A stretch of 64,000 bases of DNA from GCA-2724215 sp015660315 (GTDB lineage Bacteria > Latescibacterota > UBA2968 > UBA8231), in contig JAPYQE010000001.1 in the NCBI GenBank assembly GCA_029941315.1, positions 1 through 64,000 of the forward strand, written 5' to 3'. Both the position numbers and the translations under genes were made by a program. The notes below the pieces were generated by a model. The model saw only the letters and a list, made by a program, of their open reading frames with translations, made no database searches and had not been told where the DNA came from. This document shows, in pieces, positions 1 to 8,535 of this stretch (position 1 is the first letter of the stretch; each line of letters begins with the position of its first letter).

Positions 1-1358
1 TCGCAAAGGAGCAAGAGGTCGAAAACATCGTTGGCGAGGTGGTGGCCCGGGTTGGTCGTGGACAATTCGACCAATAGGGTTTCCGCTACGGCAAAATTTC
101 CGCGAAAATAAAACAACTCGGCGCGGCGATAACGGGCTTCGTAGGCGTTGGGGCCTAGCTTTTCTAGGGCATCGAGAGCGCGCTCACTGCGATTAAAATC
201 ACCTAAACGCAGGCTGGACTCGGCGAGCAGGACCAGGGCCTGAGGAGTCCATTCGCCGCGACGCGGCGAGTCGATAACACTTTGCAGCGAGCGTATGGCT
301 TCTTCGATATCTCCGTTTTGCTCTAGTTGTAAACGCGCTATGCCGACCAGCGTTTGCAGCGTCTCGGGGCGATCGGAAAAATCGCGTGCCAGGCGACGGT
401 AGAGTTCAAGCGCGGTATCGCTGTCTTCGCGTGCAGTTAACGCGGCCTGGCGGCTGAGGGCCTGGTAGCGATAGGGTGAATCCGGGCGGCGTTCGGCGAA
501 GAGCGCGTAGGCGCGGGCGGCGGTTTCGGCGTAGCCCATGGCCTCGGCGCGGGCGGCGTATTGGAAGAAGTGTTCAACGTCCTGGCCCGCAAGGCCGTCC
601 AGCGCGGTTAGACCGCTTTCCGGATCGCCGGCGGCAAGGGCGCAGGAGGCGATAAGCTGAGCGACGAAGAGCGGCCGCTCGGAGGATAGCGCCTGTAGCG
701 TTTGCAGCGCTTTGGTGCCTTGTGTGCGGCAGACTATTTCGAGGCGGCCGGCGACGACGGGCAGGCGCTGGGGGACTTGCTCGATATTGGCGATAAACAT
801 CTCGAAGGAAGGGCGGTAGTCGCCTTCTTCCAAATAGAGGGCAGCCAGTTCCCAACTGTAAAGCCCTGATATGCTTTCGCCGCCGTGTGCTTTTTGCCCT
901 TCGCGCAATATGCGGATCGCTTGCTGGCGCAAACCGGCGACGCGGCAGCGGTCGGCGACGGGGCCGTAGCTGGCGGCGGAGGCTTTGTCGATGGCTAGAC
1001 GCCAACTGGCGACGGCTTTGTTGTCGTCTTCTAGGGCGTGATAGGCGTCGCCTAACAATAGGGCGGCGGGGCTATCACGCCGTTTTTTCAGCCAAGCGTC
1101 GAGTAGCGTGATGACGCGTTGGTGCGCGCCAATGGCGCTCAGCGCGCGGGCGTGGCCGCGGATGATGGGGGCCTGGTTGGGGGAGAGGCGTTGCCATTCT
1201 TCGTAGAGGGGAACCGCCTCGGCGAAGCGTCCGGCTCTCTCTAGAGCCTGCACGCGTTTTGCTAGTGTGGCATCGTCGTTTTGCGCGTGGGCGTCGTGCA
1301 AGGCGAGTGGGATCAGAGCCAGTAGAGCTAAGGCACGAAAAAAAGTCGATGGTCTCAC
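1..1358 (-). CDS. Secreted TPR-repeat protein, C-terminus beyond the window
   Basis: The minus-strand frame stays open from a GTG at 1358 to the left edge, giving about 452 visible residues. It begins with a basic n-region (MRPSTFFR) and a hydrophobic Ala/Leu stretch ending in AHAQ, which reads as a Sec signal peptide. The rest is a run of helical TPR-like repeats, for example SWELAALYLEEGDYRPSFEM, so an envelope scaffold or adaptor role is likely. The GTG overlaps the TGA of the upstream DUF4175 gene in a GTGA (1355-1358), so the pair is probably translationally coupled. TPR proteins commonly sit beside DUF4175-type coiled-coil membrane proteins; the specific function is unknown. The stop codon lies outside the window. 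Confidence 0.8.
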   Translation of the reverse strand, partial: MRPSTFFRALALLALIPLALHDAHAQNDDATLAKRVQALERAGRFAEAVPLYEEWQRLSPNQAPIIRGHARALSAIGAHQRVITLLDAWLKKRRDSPAALLLGDAYHALEDDNKAVASWRLAIDKASAASYGPVADRCRVAGLRQQAIRILREGQKAHGGESISGLYSWELAALYLEEGDYRPSFEMFIANIEQVPQRLPVVAGRLEIVCRTQGTKALQTLQALSSERPLFVAQLIASCALAAGDPESGLTALDGLAGQDVEHFFQYAARAEAMGYAETAARAYALFAERRPDSPYRYQALSRQAALTAREDSDTALELYRRLARDFSDRPETLQTLVGIARLQLEQNGDIEEAIRSLQSVIDSPRRGEWTPQALVLLAESSLRLGDFNRSERALDALEKLGPNAYEARYRRAELFYFRGNFAVAETLLVELSTTNPGHHLANDVFDLLLLC

Positions 1359-4300
1359 TGAGTTTCGCGCTCCTGGGCGTCCTGGTAGACCTGCTCATAA
1401 TAGCGTTTGAGCAGGGGGTGGTATTCATCGGGATAGGGGCCTTCGAGGGCTTCGCGCAAGGCTTGGCGCCAGCGGTCGGGCACCTGTCCGAGGTCCATTG
1501 GTAGGGTGGTCGGGCCGGCATAGGGTTGGTCCGCGCCCGTTTTGCCTTGGCGTTTCTCTTTAAAGCCCCGGCTGTGCAGCGAACGACTGGCGTCGAGCAT
1601 GCGTTGGTAGATGCGTTCCTGGTTTTGCAACGTGCGCTGGTCGAGGCGGTGTTGGCCCAGGTCGGTGAGGACCTCGCGGATGTCTTTTTCGATCGCCTCG
1701 ACGCGCTGTTGTGCGCCGCGGTTACCGCGCAGCGAACGCCCGAGTTCGCCAAGGGCCTGCATTAGACGGCTCTGCTCGGCACTGATGCGCCCGAGTTGAC
1801 GCCGGAATTCCTGCCCGCCTTGGCCGGGCCCCTGTTGTTGTGCTTGCGCCAGGGCCTGTTGCGAAGCCTCGTTCAGTTGGGATTGCTGTTCGGAGAGACC
1901 GAGCATCTTCTGCATGGCTTCGCCAAAGCCGGAGGGCGATTGCGCTTGAGCTAGATTGTCGAGACTCTCGCGTAGTAACAGGACCGTTTCGTTGAGGTAG
2001 CGCATGGCTTGCTCTTGCGGTTTCTGCGCTCGTTGCGTCTCGCGCTGGCCCAGGTTTTCCGCGGCTTCTTTCATGTGGCGCAGCGCGTAGCCGATGGTAG
2101 CGTTTAGCCCCTGGGCCAAGCTCATGGTGCGGCGGCCGACCGCCGCGAGGCGTTCGGTAACCTGGCCGGTGCCCAGCAAGAGAGCGAACTGGTCTTCGGC
2201 GAGCGTTGCCTCGGTGGGGTGACGGGTATCGCCAGTGGTATCGAGTAGGTTTTCCTGGCGTTGTGAGAGTTGTACGACTTCGCGCATGGCTCGTCGCAGC
2301 TTTTGGCTCAACTGGTCTTTTTCGCCGGCGTTGAATTCGGCCTGGATACCTTGCAGGTTCGCTGCGAGTTTGCCGAGGTCTTCTTCTAGCCCCTTGCCGA
2401 TCTTTTGCGCCTGGGTGTTGGCCTTGGCTTGCATCTCCTGCACCATCTTGCGCATGCGTCCGCTCATCTTTCCCTGCTCCATCGCGTCGGCTTGTTGCGC
2501 GAGCTGCGCGGCAGTCTGCGGGTTTTGTGCTTCCATCGAATCGCCCAATTCGCGCAATTGCTCGTTGAGCCTTTCGGTGTCGCGCTGCAGGCTGCCCTCC
2601 TGTTGCTGTTGGCGCAGGCCGTTTTGTTCTTTGGCGAGTTCGTCGTTAATCTGCTCCTGGCGTTTGGCCAGTTCGGCGGCTTGCTCGACGGCGGCTTGCA
2701 GTTTTTGCTCGGTTTGCACCTGTTCGAGCAGGGCGATGGTGCGGTCGAGCCGTTCTTGGAAGGCTTGTTGGTCCTCGTTGAACTGCTTGAGGGCTTCGGC
2801 CATGGCTTTGGGGTCGGGATTTTCCGCGGCTTGCTGCAACTCGGCGAGCGCGCGCTGTAATTCGGGGGCGGCGATATCGCCCATCAATTCGCGGATGCGT
2901 TCGAGCTTATCGAGTAGGTTTTCGCTGCCAGTACCTTTTTCTTTCGCTTCTTCGATCGTCTCTTCCAGTTCGGCGGTCAGCTCTTCTAAAGCGCGGGCGC
3001 GGGCGGCTTCGCGTTCGAGCGTCGATTCGAGCTCCTTCTTCTGCTCCCAACTGAGCTCTTCGCTCTTGAGCAGTTCGCGGCGCACCCGTTCGAGGTATTC
3101 TTGGTGTTCCTGCCCTTCCCGGGCCAATTCTTCGAGGTCATTTAATTGCTCTTCCTGGGCTTTATTGGCCTCTTCATAAAGTTCGTAGAGGGAAGGGAAG
3201 CGCAGCGAGTACTGGCGGCTTTGGCCTTTCTTGGGGCCGGAGACTTGGTCGTTGTCGAAGACTTCAAGGTGGTAATAGACCCGGTCCTCGGGTAGCAGGT
3301 TCGCTGCTGCGAGGTCCCAGACATGGTTGATCAGGATTTCGCGGTCGGGGCGCGCGTGCAATTCGCTGCGCCTTTGCGGACCGTCGTTGGTTCGGTGGAC
3401 TAGGACGATCCGCTCGATTGAAAAGTCGTCGATGGCTTCGGCCTTGAGCAGGATATTGAGCGACTCGGGCAGATCCATGTCGCGGCCGGGGTCGACGATA
3501 GTTATCTCCGGCGGCATGTCCTCGCTCACCCGAATTGCGTAGCGGATCGGGTCGCGGTTGCGCACGCCCTTGCGATCGGTCAGGGCTAGCTGATAATAGC
3601 CCGAATGCCGGATCTCAAAGGAGACGCGCGCGGTCTGGCCGTCGACGCGGGCCGGGACGCTCAAGGTATCGTCGAGTACCAAGATCGCATCAGCCAACTC
3701 TTTATTAGCGAAAATTTCGATATCGACCTGGGTCCCGGCCAGGCATTGTATATCGCCGCTTTCCTCTTCGATGCGGGCCGACAGCCGGCTATAGGCCGGA
3801 TACTCATAGTGCAAGCGCAAGCGTTCGACGGCGGGCGGGTCGATTACGTGGACCTGATATTCGGCCGATCGGCCGTCGTCGGCGGCGATAGCATAGTGGA
3901 AAGGGCGCTGTACTTGGCGGAAAGTGTGGCGTATCGAGTCGGCGCGTTCGACGATGAGGGTCTGGTCCTGCCAAGGCGCGTCGGGGTTCGGGCGGCGCAT
4001 TATGCGGGCCAGACGCGGCTTGTGCGCGGCGAAGTATATATGCAGTGTCGCGTCTTCGCCCTTGACCACTTCGAGATCGCCGGGGCGTATTTCGATCAGG
4101 GTGCGCGGCGGTTGCTCGTAGGCGGTAAGGGGATGGGCGCAACGCCCGGCGGCGACGGCGAGATCGTCGTAGAATAGCGCGAAACAAACGCAGGTCAGGG
4201 CAGTGGCCACGCCGAGCAGGCGCAGGTGGACGACGAGGGGGCGGTGGTCGAGGATTTGGCCCGCAGTGGTTTCCCGCAGTAGTTCGGCGGCTCGTTGCGT

Positions 4301-4675
4301 CGCGGCGGCGAGTAGTTCGGGTGACTGTTGCACGGAGCCCTCGGCGGCGCAAAGCTCTAGCGCGCTGATCAACCGTTGCCCGAGTTGTGGATAGCGTTTT
4401 TCGACGAAGAGGGCAAAACGGTGCTGCGACAAGACGACGGGCAAGGTGCGTCTGAGGAAAAGGGCCGACACCGTCCCGGCAGCGAACAGGACAAAGACGC
4501 CGCCGGTCAGACGCCAAGCGGGCGAGAGGAATAGCAGCGCCTCGCAGGCGACCCACAACAACGCCAGCCCTAAACCCGTAGCTAAAGCCAGAACAGCTCC
4601 AGCGCCCAAGGTCAGGCCCAAGGCGCGGTGGCGTAGCGCGGTCAGGCGCGCGAGGATGGATTGCAATGAGTCCAT
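1355..4675 (-). CDS. DUF4175-type membrane protein with long coiled coil
   Basis: About 1106 residues. The N-terminus carries two hydrophobic segments (roughly residues 20-45 and 52-75) and a third near 150-170, followed by Ig-like extracytoplasmic domains (EITIVDPGRDMDLPES). From about residue 490 to the end it is a Gln/Glu/Ala-rich coiled coil. This layout matches the DUF4175 proteins of Bacteroidota and other FCB bacteria, whose function is unknown; a structural envelope role is an inference. The reading frame also offers a TTG at 4681, but the ATG at 4675 is preferred. A good sigma70-like promoter lies at 4769-4796. The 3' end overlaps the TPR gene by 4 bp. Confidence 0.82.
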   Translation of the reverse strand: MDSLQSILARLTALRHRALGLTLGAGAVLALATGLGLALLWVACEALLFLSPAWRLTGGVFVLFAAGTVSALFLRRTLPVVLSQHRFALFVEKRYPQLGQRLISALELCAAEGSVQQSPELLAAATQRAAELLRETTAGQILDHRPLVVHLRLLGVATALTCVCFALFYDDLAVAAGRCAHPLTAYEQPPRTLIEIRPGDLEVVKGEDATLHIYFAAHKPRLARIMRRPNPDAPWQDQTLIVERADSIRHTFRQVQRPFHYAIAADDGRSAEYQVHVIDPPAVERLRLHYEYPAYSRLSARIEEESGDIQCLAGTQVDIEIFANKELADAILVLDDTLSVPARVDGQTARVSFEIRHSGYYQLALTDRKGVRNRDPIRYAIRVSEDMPPEITIVDPGRDMDLPESLNILLKAEAIDDFSIERIVLVHRTNDGPQRRSELHARPDREILINHVWDLAAANLLPEDRVYYHLEVFDNDQVSGPKKGQSRQYSLRFPSLYELYEEANKAQEEQLNDLEELAREGQEHQEYLERVRRELLKSEELSWEQKKELESTLEREAARARALEELTAELEETIEEAKEKGTGSENLLDKLERIRELMGDIAAPELQRALAELQQAAENPDPKAMAEALKQFNEDQQAFQERLDRTIALLEQVQTEQKLQAAVEQAAELAKRQEQINDELAKEQNGLRQQQQEGSLQRDTERLNEQLRELGDSMEAQNPQTAAQLAQQADAMEQGKMSGRMRKMVQEMQAKANTQAQKIGKGLEEDLGKLAANLQGIQAEFNAGEKDQLSQKLRRAMREVVQLSQRQENLLDTTGDTRHPTEATLAEDQFALLLGTGQVTERLAAVGRRTMSLAQGLNATIGYALRHMKEAAENLGQRETQRAQKPQEQAMRYLNETVLLLRESLDNLAQAQSPSGFGEAMQKMLGLSEQQSQLNEASQQALAQAQQQGPGQGGQEFRRQLGRISAEQSRLMQALGELGRSLRGNRGAQQRVEAIEKDIREVLTDLGQHRLDQRTLQNQERIYQRMLDASRSLHSRGFKEKRQGKTGADQPYAGPTTLPMDLGQVPDRWRQALREALEGPYPDEYHPLLKRYYEQVYQDAQERETQ

Positions 4676-4768
4676 ATTCAATGGGATAACGCGACCCGCG
4701 TTCCGCAGGGGAGTGCGCGGCTCTTGTGTAGATGTCGGGGCCGGAGAATAGTTCCGTTATAGAACGTA

Positions 4769-4796
4769 ATTATAAGCGAGTTTTGCACTTAGACAA
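4769..4796 (-). promoter_or_regulatory. Sigma70-like promoter for the DUF4175/TPR unit
   Basis: On the minus strand TTGTCT (4791-4796) is separated by exactly 16 bases from a perfect TATAAT (4769-4774). The predicted start of transcription is near 4762, leaving a leader of about 87 nt before the ATG at 4675. No other gene starts in between. Confidence 0.6.
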
Positions 4797-4848
4797 GCTT
4801 AGCCCATAAGCGTCTCGCCCGTATCTAGCTTAGAAACGGATGGGCAGC

Positions 4849-6885
4849 TTACCAAGTCATCACGGTATTGCCGCTGCCGCCGGCGAAGTGGTCGATAGCG
4901 TACCAGATGCCGGCGGTGACGAACTGCCCGAGGATTAACCCCATAAAGAAAGGGCGGGTGCGCAGGTAGAGTGTCGGTCCCCCGTAGCGCAGGACGAGGC
5001 TTTTGCACAGCCAGGCGAGAAAGACGCTGAAGAACATGGTGCCGAAGACGGCACTGATCGGAAAACCCAAGGGGTGTAAGGGCCACCAAAAGAGGTGTTG
5101 GCGGGCCATCATCAACAGTCCCATAATGCCGGCGCCGATGGCGGTATACCCCCAATTCTCCCAATGCGGTCCGTCGAGGGACTGAATCCGGGCGGCGGCG
5201 TTGTCGAAGGGATAGCGCGCGGCCCCGTCAAAGAAGAAGCCATCGGTATTGATGCCGCCGTAGCGGTAGGCCAAATCGAGGATCGACCAGATCGAGCTGA
5301 ACAGAGTGACGAGAATGGCCAATAGCATAGCCCAGAAGACGATGCGGCGGCCTTTTTTTATGGTTTCTTCGGCGAGCTTTAGGCCATTGGCGCAGGAGGC
5401 CATGACGAAAGTGAGAATATCGCTGGCCCATATATAGGTAAAGGCCAGGGCCATGACGCCGGAGGAGCCGAGGGTGCGGGTGCCGAAGCCAGCGGCAATG
5501 AAGTCGGAGGCGATCATCGGCGCGAAAATAAAGGCCAGCCCCCCTTCGGCGACGACGCGGGTGATGCCGATGAAGAGGACGAAGGCGAAAAACAGATAGA
5601 TGGGGGTGATCCAGGCGGGCAGGCCCGATTGCCAGATCCAGACCCCCATAAAAGTCAAACTGCCGCTGAGGATCAGCAGCGCCGCCCGGTAGGAGAGGAT
5701 TTCGTCGGAGTCGTCGACCGCGGGCGTGCCGGTGAAGGCCTTGCGGCAGACGTCGCGCAAGTGGCCGCGGGCGTTCCATAGACCGTAGAGGACCAGTGTA
5801 ATGACGGCGCCGAAACCCTGGTGCACGATGATCGAACCGGTATAGGTGCTGTAGGCGCCCAATACGGGGTCGATTTTCTGAACCCCGAGCACATTGAAGA
5901 GTCCCTGTTGTAAGGTGTTGAGCAGATAAAAAAAACACAGCCCGAAGGCGACATCGCGATTGACGAAATAGCTGAAGCCCAGCATCTGGAAGCTCAGCCT
6001 GAGCGGAATGGTGATGGTATCGCGGAAGAGCGGAATCGAACTGTCGAGGCTGATGCGGGCGAAGTAGGGGAAGTAGAAATTGAGACCGTTGATGCTTTGT
6101 ATAATGGCGGGCACCGCGAAACCGACCCACATCAGCGGGTTTTTGAAAAAGGCGTTGAGCAGTCCGGGGCGAACGTCCCCCTCTTCCTCCTGCAGCATGG
6201 CGATCGGCAGCTGCACCAGCGGGAAGACCAGGCGCTCGTTTTCGATCCACTGTTTGCGCAAAACAACCATGATCGAGATCATCGCTAGGTAGAGGGCCAG
6301 CACGAAGGGCACCCAGAATGCCAAAGGGGGCAGCCACAGCGCCCATGGGATGCCCTGTCCTTTGGGTGCGCCTTCGTAGAAATTTTTGATCTGGTTGAAG
6401 TCGTAGTGCGGGATCATCCAATCGGGGATGAGGGGCTGCAGCAGGTCGGCCCAGTTGTTTTCGGGTGTGGCGTAGTAGATGACACTGGTGATATCGGGCA
6501 GGAGAAAGGCGGTGAGGCCCCATTCGGGAATGGAGGTGGCGACGATCCACATGATGTAGATAAGCGCCAACTCGGCCCGGCTGAGCATCCATGAACGGCG
6601 CAGCAGGCCGATAAGGGTATTGCCGACGAAGACCAAAAAGAAGAATAGAATAATGGCGGCGGGGGTGTTGAAGTACGAGGCGATCCTGGAGCCGTGCAGC
6701 ACCATATTGCAGTAGGGGATAACGGTGCCGATTGCAAAGGCGCCGACGGTGCCGATGAGAAGGGCGCGCAGGCCCGGTTGCTGCGGAGTTGGTGGATTTT
6801 CGCGCAAAACTACCTGGCTTCTCGACGTGGATTTGACCGCTGGTACGGGCATAGGGTACCGCCGGGCCCGGCGGCTGTCAATCAT
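4849..6885 (-). CDS. Polytopic membrane protein, DUF6785-type
   Basis: 678 residues, almost entirely hydrophobic helices (a dozen or more membrane segments), with a short Arg-rich cytoplasmic N-terminus. Conserved-looking blocks include the first helix with IGTVIPYCNMVLHGSRIASY, the segment LIYIMWIVATSIPEWGL and the C-terminal FFMGLILGQFVTAGIWYAID. These resemble the DUF6785/DUF6784 membrane proteins of planctomycetes and Latescibacterota, which I recall as transporter-like; the substrate is unknown. Start is the ATG at 6885; a second ATG 11 codons in (6852) is possible. It follows the SGNH hydrolase gene by 73 bp on the same strand and may be the last gene of the unit beginning with the foldase at 13577. 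Confidence 0.75.
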   Translation of the reverse strand: MIDSRRARRYPMPVPAVKSTSRSQVVLRENPPTPQQPGLRALLIGTVGAFAIGTVIPYCNMVLHGSRIASYFNTPAAIILFFFLVFVGNTLIGLLRRSWMLSRAELALIYIMWIVATSIPEWGLTAFLLPDITSVIYYATPENNWADLLQPLIPDWMIPHYDFNQIKNFYEGAPKGQGIPWALWLPPLAFWVPFVLALYLAMISIMVVLRKQWIENERLVFPLVQLPIAMLQEEEGDVRPGLLNAFFKNPLMWVGFAVPAIIQSINGLNFYFPYFARISLDSSIPLFRDTITIPLRLSFQMLGFSYFVNRDVAFGLCFFYLLNTLQQGLFNVLGVQKIDPVLGAYSTYTGSIIVHQGFGAVITLVLYGLWNARGHLRDVCRKAFTGTPAVDDSDEILSYRAALLILSGSLTFMGVWIWQSGLPAWITPIYLFFAFVLFIGITRVVAEGGLAFIFAPMIASDFIAAGFGTRTLGSSGVMALAFTYIWASDILTFVMASCANGLKLAEETIKKGRRIVFWAMLLAILVTLFSSIWSILDLAYRYGGINTDGFFFDGAARYPFDNAAARIQSLDGPHWENWGYTAIGAGIMGLLMMARQHLFWWPLHPLGFPISAVFGTMFFSVFLAWLCKSLVLRYGGPTLYLRTRPFFMGLILGQFVTAGIWYAIDHFAGGSGNTVMTW

Positions 6886-6958
6886 CGTTTCAGCTATGTC
6901 GGGCTATTCCGGCTGCAACGGTCATGCTCGTGCATTCCCGGTCACCGGGGTTCGCTAT

Positions 6959-8524
6959 TTAAGACGACATAAAGAGGGCGTCGAGCTGTTCGTGCAGCGC
7001 GGCTCTTTCGCCCGGCGTCGCAAATTCCAGCATTTGTCGCAGGAAACGGTCTCCCCCCTTGCTGCGGAACACGGCGATCTCAGCCGATGACAGGTGCGGG
7101 ATGTCGCGGATTTGATGGCTGATAAGGCCGGTGATCTGTCGGTACAGCATCGGCGGCAGCTGTTGGTAGGGCATTTGCTTGAGCATGAGGATCAGCGCGT
7201 TGCGGCGGTCGACCTGTTGCGCGAGCGTATAACCGATTTGGCGGGTGTATTCGTCGTAGGGCCGCAGCCGTGCCAACTCGGCTTGGCCCCAGTGGCGGCT
7301 GGCGTCTTCGGGGGCCAGCGTCTCGACCATGGTGCGGGCAATCAGATAGTGCCCGTAGACGGTGGGGTGTAGATGCTCGGTGATCAGTTCGCTGCCGATG
7401 ATGCCCTGGGGCGAGGCCGCCCTGAAGGCGGCTTCGGTGTCGCTGAGGATGACCCGATCCTTGTCGTCGGTCAGTTGGTGCAGAATCTGGTTGAAAAAAG
7501 TCGGTGCGCGAAAGGGCAGGCGGTCCATGTCGCGCGCCCGGACAAAGGCCTGTTGCGCCTGGGTGGATTGGCGCCGCTCGTAGTAATATCGGCCGAGTTC
7601 GAAATGCAAGGCGGCGCAATAGGGAGATTGCCCGAGCTTGTCCTTGATGCTTTGTTCACCCCGTAGTGCGAGGTTGGCGGTCGAGAGTCCTCCCAGTTCG
7701 GAGCAGGCCGAACGCAGGGGATGGAAATCCTTGAGGTTGGATACCAGCGTTGATAACATGACTGGGACATCGCGGTCGGCGGCTGCGGCGATGATTGTTT
7801 CCAGATTGCGGCGATAATTATCGCCTGCGGCGCGATAGGCATCGTCGAGGATGTCGACTTGGCGGGTTACTAAGTGCAGTCCGAAACGCCCCTGCGGCGG
7901 TTCGGGCAAGACGCGTCTGATGATATCGCGCAAGACGCCGTATAATCGCGACGATTGCAAGTGCATCAGGCCCCGGACCATGGTGCGATTATCGCCAAAA
8001 TACACGAAGGGCGTCGTCGCCCCGTAGGGGCCGACGAATTCGTTGTGCCCAGCGTAGATCAGCAATAAATCGGGTTGGTAGGAGAGGACCTCTTCAGCAA
8101 AATCCAATAGACAGAAGGTATTGATCGCGGTTATGCCGCAATTGATGATCTCGAAGCGCTTGTCGGGGTATGCGTCGGCGAGCATGCGCTCGAGAAAATG
8201 CGGGAATGCGGTCTCGGGGGGATTGGGGAAACCGACCAAGGTGGAAGCCCCGAGAGCGAAGATCCGCACTGTATCCGGGGCTTTGTCTGCCGGGAACCGG
8301 GCGTCGAAGGGCACATGCCGCAAATACTGGGGTTGGAAAAAGCGGTGGGCGGCTAGCGGATTGATCGCGTAGGTCAGTTCCCTGTGGTCTCGGGTGGGCA
8401 GGAAGAGTCGGTTTGACGGGCCGATATCGAAAAGGCGCAGCAGGGTCTCTGCGCCGCCGATTGCGCCGAGGCTCAGCAATAGCGCCAGGAAGTTGAGTAG
8501 AATTCGGCGTGCTGGATGTGACAT
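6959..8524 (-). CDS. SGNH/GDSL-family hydrolase, membrane-anchored
   Basis: 521 residues. An N-terminal hydrophobic segment (about residues 9-26) anchors or exports the protein. The SGNH fold is shown by block I FALGASTLVGFPN with the nucleophile Ser94, by the block with Asn161 in AGHNEF, and by the C-terminal catalytic pair in ITEHLHPTVYG (Glu383, His386). In this subfamily a Glu replaces the usual Asp of DxxH. A short TPR-like helical pair (residues 305-335) is inserted between the blocks. Relatives are secreted acyl-esterases or acyltransferases acting on glycans or lipids; the substrate is not evident. It starts 11 bp after the 1099-residue surface-protein gene, so the two are probably cotranscribed. 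Confidence 0.82.
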   Translation of the reverse strand: MSHPARRILLNFLALLLSLGAIGGAETLLRLFDIGPSNRLFLPTRDHRELTYAINPLAAHRFFQPQYLRHVPFDARFPADKAPDTVRIFALGASTLVGFPNPPETAFPHFLERMLADAYPDKRFEIINCGITAINTFCLLDFAEEVLSYQPDLLLIYAGHNEFVGPYGATTPFVYFGDNRTMVRGLMHLQSSRLYGVLRDIIRRVLPEPPQGRFGLHLVTRQVDILDDAYRAAGDNYRRNLETIIAAAADRDVPVMLSTLVSNLKDFHPLRSACSELGGLSTANLALRGEQSIKDKLGQSPYCAALHFELGRYYYERRQSTQAQQAFVRARDMDRLPFRAPTFFNQILHQLTDDKDRVILSDTEAAFRAASPQGIIGSELITEHLHPTVYGHYLIARTMVETLAPEDASRHWGQAELARLRPYDEYTRQIGYTLAQQVDRRNALILMLKQMPYQQLPPMLYRQITGLISHQIRDIPHLSSAEIAVFRSKGGDRFLRQMLEFATPGERAALHEQLDALFMSS

Positions 8525-8535
8525 GATACGGTTGC

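Noticed and set aside
2235..3179. Long plus-strand Ser/Arg-rich ORF of 314 codons
   Set aside because: It is antisense to the Gln/Glu-rich coiled coil of the DUF4175 protein; the Ser/Cys/Arg composition is the shadow of that codon usage.
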